From Symbiodinium natans (lineage: Eukaryota > Sar > Dinophyceae > Suessiales > Symbiodiniaceae), in NCBI GenBank assembly GCA_905221605.1, contig CAJNDS010002083.1, positions 304,287 through 368,286 of the forward strand: a DNA stretch of 64,000 nt, written 5' to 3'. Under the pieces are notes generated by a model. That model saw only the letters and a list, made by a program, of their open reading frames with translations. It was not told the origin of the DNA and did no database searches. Position numbers and translations under genes: made by a program. Below are positions 57,242 through 64,000 of this stretch, one piece after another. How positions within the stretch are numbered: the stretch's first letter is position 1; each line of letters starts with the position of its first letter.

Positions 57242-59025
57242 GATTTGGGGCTGCAGATGATGCACAACACCGTGTCCCTGTGTCCCTGCACCCTGAACAA
57301 ACTCCCTCCTAAGCCCCAAACCATAAACAAATAGACCCATAAACCCACCAGTCCCCAAAGAATTGTGCAGGCGGATGGCCCGTCACACTTCTACAGGCGC
57401 CGGCGCCTGTGTGATCCTCTTTCGCTTTGAGGAGTTTCTTCTTTTTTCCTGCTTGTTCTTCTTTGTTGAAGGGTTTGGATCCTTTACAAAACCCCCTTCA
57501 AAAACAAAGGGGCGCTTTTACTCCTAGGTTGCGGGAACCCTACTCCCAACTGCTAAAGTCGTTGCGTTTCTTACATGTGACCAGCAGACATTGCGGGAGA
57601 GTGTTTCGGGGGGTCGTTGCGTTTGGGGTGTCTACATGGGGATTTACATGAGAAGTCCGTGCTAGTTTGCTATAAACAAGAGCGGGAAAGGATTATAAGA
57701 AAGTCGTGCCTATTCGTAAATCGCAAGAGAACGCGCGCAGCCATGTAAAACCTTGAATTATATCACAAGTGGCTCAACATGACTCAGCTATCCCGACAAA
57801 GACGGGAGAACAAGCTGGGTCAAGCAGATTCCTAGAATCTGGCGCACGCAGATGAACCACAGTTATCATGACTGAATAACAGAAAGCACAGCACGCCTTC
57901 AAAGTACACTCGCAGGTATCGTCCTTATACAAAAAGTCAATTGTGACAGGTATCGTCCCGACCAGTGAACATTTTCCGGAAACAATGTTATACTATGGTC
58001 AGATGCCTTCAAACTACGCTCGCAGATATCGTCCATATACAAGAAGGCAATTGCGAGAGGTATCGTCCCGACCAGAGAAAAGATCCGAAAGCAATGTAGA
58101 AAAAACTGAAATGCACTGAAAGTACGTGCTGTTCCTTGGGGATCGAGCGCCAAATGCCTCTCTGAATGATCTGCTTCATGGCTTGTTGGGGACCGCTGTT
58201 CCTTGCAGCAAAAGGTGATTGCAAGGACCCTGCCGCGACCCCCTCGTTGCGCCGTGTTCATTAGGGATCTCTACAAAAAACCATGTTTGCAAGGACTTCC
58301 GCGTTTGGGAGTAGTTCGTTGCAGGCCTCATGGAAGACCGTGGCACTGGACGTCCACGTCTAAACTTCGACACCGCCTGCTGTCAGCCATGAGATGCTAA
58401 GCGCGGTTTCAGCTGGGCTTATGGCATCTTATGGCCATGTGTGAAGGTACTTTGGAAGTAGAATGGGAACCCAACCCCCTGACCTCCTCAATCAACAATA
58501 GTTGAGGGATGTGCCGCGAATTTAGGCTGGAGATTTGAGCTTTTTGTACAGGCTTAGGGCAGCTGCGTGCTGGCAAGGAATCCGGGTTGCCCACGTGCCT
58601 TTCTATGACTGGCTGCAGCTTGAAGGACGACGGTTTAGGGATGTTTAGGGCTTAAGAGCAGGCATTGTTGCGGATCACTGACGCTTGAGTTCTGGAGCCC
58701 CCAGGGGGCTCCAGAACCCTCAGCCCGAAACCGAAGCCCTTAAGCCATACAACCCTAGCACCCTAGATGGGGCAAAAAAGCCTACACCCCAAAAGCCCAA
58801 AGCCAGAAAACCCAAACGCAGTTAACACCTGAACCCGAAACCCACGCCCTCAACGAAGCAAAACCACTCCGAAACTGTCGTTCTTTCTTTCTTTTTTTCC
58901 CCCTGGGGGGAGCGGGGGGGGGGCACTATTCTTGTAGTAGTCTGTGTGTTCTTCTAACGTTTAGGGGGGTTCCCCCCCGCAACCCCCGAAGCCCCCTGAA
59001 TCCCAACATGTTGCCTTTGCTCCAG
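57242..59025. other. no joined gene; weak exon candidates and a tandem repeat
   Basis: A possible exon after AAAAG at 58,215 reads VIARTLPRPPRCAVFIRDLY, and another after GTGCAG near 57,371 reads ADGPSHFYRRRRLCDPLSL. Neither connects. An in-frame link to the gene ending at 57,241 is not expected because of its stop. Confidence 0.4.
57893..58108. repeat. tandem duplication with about 115-base period
   Basis: CCTTCAAAGTACACTCGCAG through GGTATCGTCCCGACCAG occurs twice with about 10 to 15 per cent difference. Inside each copy, the ATCGTCC motif also repeats. Confidence 0.85.
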
Positions 59026-59150
59026 GACTCGCGCAGAAAGAGGCCTATTTGACGGAGCTTCTCCTGAAAGTACACAGCAGCCCCTTCCCCTCGCTGAAGC
59101 TGGAAACCCCAAAAGGCGCACCGACAGCGAGGGGCCGGGCTGCGTGCTAA
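59026..59150 (+). CDS. candidate terminal exon, unknown protein
   Basis: After TGCTCCAG the frame reads LAQKEAYLTELLLKVHSSPF, PSLKLETPKGAPTARGRAAC and stops at TAA. The mixed composition and the clean acceptor favour a real C-terminal exon. No earlier exon was joined. Confidence 0.5.
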
Positions 59151-59396
59151 AAATCCACCGCACTGGGTTTTGAGGGTTGATTTAGGAGTAGTTCAGTGGG
59201 AGTTTTGCAAGGATTCAGCGCCTGACATCCTATCGGTTATGGTCGGTTGGGGGTGCAGCTTGCCCTAAGCAATTGTGGATGATGGTGCATCCTGTGAGGA
59301 CTCCACGACAGGTTTCAGAAGCCCTGGGAGCACCGGGTTGTAGGGATGGGGCTCTCTCTGTGGGTTGGATTTCGTTGCTCACAGACCCTCCAGATT

Positions 59397-59494
59397 GGGA
59401 TGTTCCCGCTTGTACTAACAGCCCTTTCTAGGGCAACATAATATGCGGTACGACAATCCCTATCAAGGACTGTTAGTATAAGGGGGAACATCCC
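59397..59494. mobile_element. short hairpin element, family A, copy 2
   Basis: Ends GGGATGTTCCCGCTTGTACT and the complement of GGGATGTTCCCCCTTATACT, with ACAGYCCT continuing the arms. The inner 40 bases differ from copy 1 apart from a short AATCCCTRT piece. Confidence 0.75.
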
Positions 59495-59748
59495 AACCTC
59501 CAGAGATTCCCAGACTTGTCGTCAGCCGGCCCATGCAGGTGCAGCAGATGCCGAGGCTGAGCAGCCCGATGCGATTGGGTCTGGGAGGCTGGGGTTCAGG
59601 GGTGCGACAGCTCTAGCCCATTTCTGGGCATAAGCCTTTGTGCGTTATGGGTGCCATCTTTCATGTGTCTATCTTTCCTCCGAAACGCCTGCAAGACTAG
59701 AACCCCCCCACAACAACCCCAAACCCAAACCCAAGCCCCCCCTCCCAG

Positions 59749-62700
59749 CTTTGGCCCTTGGGCTTCGTTGAGGCCCAGAGGCAGCTACATGCAGCGGAAG
59801 GTCGCGACGAGATCACGGGCTCTTCAGCCACGGCCCGGCTAAGAGCGGCTAAGGCCGGTGACTTCGATGCCCCCTGCCTGGCCTTCGTCTTTTTGGGGTC
59901 CCACCGGGGAGATATCTTACAAGAGCTTCCTGGAGGCTCCCTTCTAGCCCTGCCAGTTGGACTTGGACACGCAAGTGATGTGCAAGAGACCGTCGAGGCT
60001 CAGGTGACGATGGGGGCTCACATCGGAAGGGGTCGCCCTGGGCCATTTCAAGGGGAAGGTGCTTTGCAAGATGCCTGGACATTTCGGCGCAGGGTTCCTG
60101 TATTCTCCTGTCTGCCCCGCTCTGGATTTGTGAGTGCCTGAACCGCATCGTGCCGCGACACTTTGTCTCATCATAGTCGACGCTCGCCCTCCGACGAAAG
60201 TACCCATGGCAACAGTGGCGAGTTCCAGAACTGCACAAGTAGATGCCGCTGCGCGACAGAAAACGGCTCGGACTTTTCGCTTTGAATGCTGCGCGCCCGA
60301 AATAGCTCGAAATCTCGAACCGTCAAGAACACCCCGCTAAAAGCAACCCCCCAGTTTCATTCAAAAGCGGGTGGGCTCCCCGGAAATACTACGTTGTCGG
60401 CAGTAGGGTGACCCTTAGTCGCCGGGAACACTGCGTCATATTTCAAGAAGCACGGCTTATAGACTGGAAGCACGGATAGCTCCCGCATCTCGACAGCAAA
60501 ACATGAGCATCAGCCCAACGCCCAGGCAAAATAGCCCCTTTAGCAGTCGGCAGTGTGCTTAGACAACCATGTCAGGGCTTTAATGCAAGATTCCCAAAGC
60601 TCCTAAGTTAATAGCGTTTGGGTTCAGGGCTTAGGGCTTAGGGTTCCCTAAGCCCCAAAACCCTAGACTCTTAAGTCAGGGCTGGGCACCCGCTGCTGAG
60701 GCCGCCTCTTTGCAGAGGCCTTCCAGTGGATTGACACCTGGCTGGAGGAGCTCAAGGACGCCCTTGACCCACGTTGGGGTGGGGGGTTGTTTCAAGCCAG
60801 TTTTTTTGATCCTTTTCTGTTGAGGTTGAGTGTTTAGGGTTCTAGGTTCAGAGAGAAAGGTGCCTGTAGGCAACCGTGCACCCTCAGCCATGAACTTAGA
60901 AGCATCTTTCGAGACAATTGTGAGGTCCCCTCCTCCGCGTTCCGGGGGGTTTTGGGGCTTAGGTCCACATCTTCTGCCGCCACCGCCGCATTTTGGCCCT
61001 TGGGGGGAATCCCAGCCCTATCTTCAATCGCCAAAGCGCTTTTCATGGGAAACCCTCTCCCAACCCCCAGTGCATCGTGAGCGATGCTTCGGGGCTTCTG
61101 CTGGCCTCCCGGCATCGCATCAGCTCGGGGCTTCTTTATGAGAGCCTCATGTAAGTCAAACCCTAAACCCTTAAACCCTAAACCCTAAACCCTAAGCCCT
61201 AAACCCTAAACCCTAAACCCTAAACCCTAAACGATCAGGTCAGACTCCAAAGCTTTCATCTCCCCCTCGAAGCGAAGTTTAGGGTTGATCTAGAGCTTGG
61301 GGCACCGACCATTGAGTCGGAAGCTGCGGGCTTTGGCATCCAGTGGTTTGAGGCCCTAAGCCCTAAATGGCCCATCCATCCGCCCCCGAAAATCCTCATC
61401 ACCAAAACGGCCCCTCTCCCGGAATGATGGAGTGATCGTAGCCGGGAAGTATCAACACCCGACAGATGTCAAACCCCTTGAAAACAACTGTGAGGCCGTG
61501 AGCCCCCAAGCCCTAAACCATCAGATCCGGAATAGGGTTTTGGGGTTGAGGGTTTAGGGTTCGGGTTTAGGGTTTAGGGTTTAGGGTTTAGGGTTTAGGG
61601 TTTAGGGTTTAGGGTTTAGGGTTTAGGGTTTAGGGTTTAGGGTTTAGGGGGTTTAGGGTTTAGGGTTTAGGGTTTAGGGTTTAGGGTTTAGGGTTTAGGG
61701 TTTAGGGTTTAGGGTTTAGGGTTTAGGGTTTGGGGTCCCAAACCCCAACTCCCAAAACCCGACAAGTACTTCAGGTCTTAGATTGTTTGGGGGTACCCCC
61801 AAAGGGGGGAGGTTTGGGGGACCCGATGAATCAGTTCTGAGGTGCATTTGTCTCGCCTCCCTCCCGCGGGCGATCAGCCTGGATTCCCTGAACGCCTGCG
61901 CGTCCGGCGGGGCCGCGACTTGCCTTTTTGGCTGGGCCTTAGGGTGGCTGCCGGTTCAGGTTTTTGCTGGTTTTAGGGGTTTAGTCACGCAAGGAGGGGG
62001 ATGGGTTGGGATTTTTTTGAAGCGGTGCATGCAGACCACTCTCAACTCCAGCGACTAGTAGCGCCAACACGCTGATCTCTAAACCCTAAACCCGCAACCC
62101 TGACGTCAGGAGTGCTTCGCGGCTGCTGACGAGCCCCAAGGTCAGGATCTCTTTTTGCTGCAAACTTCTGCGGCCCCTTGTCTGCGATTTCGGGGGCAGG
62201 GCTGTGGCAGGTTGTGCTTCAATGTCTCCTCGGGTGCCGCGCTGCCTCAGTCATTTGCCGAAGTTTGAATACTTCCTTTTTTACCAGCTGCGTCGGTTGC
62301 TGCCAGCTGATGTAGTCAGAAGCTTCAGCCCTAGATAATGTAACTGTGCCTATCCTGAAGGGCCGAAGCAAATTTACGACCAAACCCAACAGCCCAAACC
62401 TTAAACCCAACAAGCCCCTAAACCTGAATCCTAAGCCCTATAGGCCCTATACACCATCTCAACCCTAAGCCAGTGGGGCCCTTGGAGGGCGTGCGCGAGA
62501 TCGAGAACAAGACGGCCAATGGGACCGGTGCGCGAAGCGCCCGGGTTCTGCCTCGCCCGGAGGAGCCGACGGCGCCCCAGGCGGAGGCAGAGCTTCAATT
62601 CTTCTTAACATGCTTAATTATTTTTCCCCACCCTCGGTGTGGGGTTGTCAGATTTTAAACTCAAACTCTTCTCCTCGCCCGGAACTCTTCTCCTCGCCCG

Positions 62701-63570
62701 GAACTCTTCTCCCTCATCCCTGGAGTGCCCAACCCCAAATTGTCCCTGGAGTGCCCAACTCTAGAGTGTCCCTGGAGTGCCCAACCCGAGGGTGCAAGGA
62801 GTGTCCCCGCCCCAAAGTCTCCCACCCCAGAGTCTCCCTGGAGTGCCCGACCCCAGAGTGTCTGGAGTGCCCAACCCCAGAGGCCCACTCCAGAAACCCA
62901 ACCCCAGAGTCTCTGTAGAGTGTGCCCGGAGTACCCAGCCCCAGGCTCTTCCTGGAGTGCCCAACCCCACAGAGTCTCCCTCGAGTGCCCAACCCCAGAT
63001 TGTCCCCAAAGTGCCCAGCCCCAGAGTGTTGCTGGAGTGCCCAACCCCAGAGTATCTCTACCAAGAGAGGGTGGGGATGTTCGAAGTAAAATAATTTATT
63101 TCTTTATGCTTTTTGTTTACGGCTTTTAGGGTTTTAATATCGGTTTTCAGGGTTTTCGTGATTTTGCGGCTACGTAGGCCATTTCGACAGGGACTTCGGA
63201 TGTGTGTGGCGTTGGAGGGATGACCGCTAGATACGAGTAGCAGGTCTCGGCGAGATTACTGGAGGTTTCAGAGATTTTTGGAGGCCCCAGCTGTTATGAG
63301 GGTGTATTTGGGGGATTCCTACAACAGGGGTACCCGTTCTTACCCCCAAATCTAGCCGAATCCCCTTGTAACAGGACCCCCAGGATGGTACTTCTATTGT
63401 CGGAAACCCGGGTTTAGGGTTTAGGGTTTAGGGTTTAGGGTTTAGGGTTTAGGGTTTAGGGTTTAGGGTTTAGGGTTTAGGGTTGGATGTTCATGCATTC
63501 CAAAGTCCTCCTCGCACAGGGGTGGCTGGAATCAATTGTGCGTACCCTGACCTCGCGGCTTGGCTGCTCT
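59749..63570 (+). CDS. multi-exon gene, unrecognised protein (partial)
   Basis: Exons: 59749-59857 (FVEAQRQLHAAEGRDEITGS), 60716-60778 (AFQWIDTWLEELKDALDPRW), 61071-61150 (CIVSDASGLLLASRHRISSG), 61239-61276 (SDSKAFISPSKR), 61294-61352 (LGAPTIESEAAGFGIQWFE), 61842-61943 (two open frames), 62110-62140 (ECFAAADEPQ), 62474 to about 62580 (GPLEGVREIENKTANG) and 63520-63570 (GWLESIVRTLTSRLGCS). Phases fit for 59857 to 60716, for the run 61150 to 61239 to 61294 to 61842, and for 61943 to 62110 to 62474. The 60778 to 61071 link is unresolved. The donor after 61150 is a perfect GTAAGT, after 61276 it is GTTTAGGG, and after 61352 it is GC. The protein has a helical, acidic start and a serine-rich middle. 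Family unknown. Confidence 0.5.
61155..61232. repeat. CCCTAAA array inside a short intron
   Basis: About eleven units fill an 88-base intron between GTAAGT and ATCAG. The intron is almost only repeat. Confidence 0.95.
61559..61732. repeat. long TTTAGGG array
   Basis: About 24 TTTAGGG units with one interruption (GGGGGTTT). It is the longest and purest telomere-type array in the window. It is interstitial, with exons on both sides. Confidence 0.97.
62690..63062. repeat. minisatellite of about 26-base units
   Basis: Some fourteen variable units of TGGAGTGCCCAACCCCAGAG with TGTCCC or TCTCCC. Frames stay open on both strands, but variation does not respect codons, so coding use is not supported. 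Confidence 0.9.
63411..63485. repeat. TTTAGGG array
   Basis: Ten perfect TTTAGGG units, 35 bases before the exon at 63,520. It is one of the few G-rich arrays close to an acceptor, against the usual polarity. Confidence 0.97.
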
Positions 63571-64000
63571 GTAGTCAGTCCTGCCTGTGCACAGGCCGAT
63601 GAAGTCAACTCAAAGGACTTGGCCCCAAACCCTAACCTTTAAAATTTAAACCCCTAACCTTGAAACCCTAAACCTTGGACCTTAAACCCGCATTCGGGGA
63701 GTTTTGCAACGAAGCCGAGGATCATCGATCATTTGGCCTCCGGTTCCGGTTGGGGGTTTGGACCCTCGCAGCCCACTACGCCGGAACCTCTGCAAAGTGA
63801 TATTCAGGGGGCCACCCCCTAAACCCTGAACCCTAAACCCTAAGCCCTACCCCAGAATAAGGGCAAGTCTTAGGCGGTCGGAGAAGTCCGTCTTTGGGCC
63901 AGGCGGGATCGTTCTAAATAAGGGGTACCCTTGTAGGAAGCTTTACAAGGACCCCGATGTGGGATGACCCTGAATTTAATTTATGTGGGACCCGGCTCAG

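Noticed and set aside
61559-61732. A true chromosome end
   Set aside because: Exons and other sequence continue on both sides and the window shows no terminal array.
62690-63062. CRISPR-like regular repeats
   Set aside because: The units are directly adjacent with no unique spacers, and the genome is eukaryotic.

Overview
The window looks like nuclear DNA of a dinoflagellate. The reasons are: very many short GC-rich exons all read on the + strand; introns with GT, GC and probably GA donors; introns built from TTTAGGG/CCCTAAA telomere-like units; one intronless gene of a Cys-rich zinc-finger type that I associate with dinoflagellate proteomes; and a fragment of alveolate-like mitochondrial cox1 in nuclear sequence. 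Nothing is bacterial or plasmid-like, and I found no rRNA, tRNA or CRISPR array. A run of 100 N at 37,901-38,000 shows this is an assembled scaffold.

Layout: 1-16 kb holds scattered exons that I could mostly not join. 16.6-24.4 kb is one long gene whose 22 exons join in phase into about 600 codons (family not recognised). 26.4-32.9 kb holds further exons of one or two genes. 33.3-37.2 kb is the best-supported gene, a six-exon thioredoxin-fold protein of 141 residues with a complete start and stop. 40.8-46.8 kb holds exons of a possible helical-repeat protein and, between two of them, the cox1 fragment. 47.2-47.9 kb is the intronless zinc-finger gene. 48.6-49.8 kb is a 1.1-kb near-palindrome. 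50.3-57.2 kb and 59.7-63.6 kb each hold another multi-exon gene.

Most of the sequence between exons is repetitive. Arrays just after an exon are usually G-rich (TTTAGGG and variants) and arrays just before an exon are usually C-rich (CCCTAAA and variants). Many introns can therefore pair end to end, and the repeat itself can supply the splice signals (GTTTAGGG at the donor, CCCTAAAG at the acceptor). Short hairpin elements of two families, a purine-only tract of about 580 bp, a G-tract satellite and several minisatellites fill the rest.

All exon models were built by eye from splice signals, phase and codon character, with no transcript evidence. The open reading frames seen on the - strand and inside microsatellites are treated as shadows. 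No promoter motif or polyadenylation signal could be supported.
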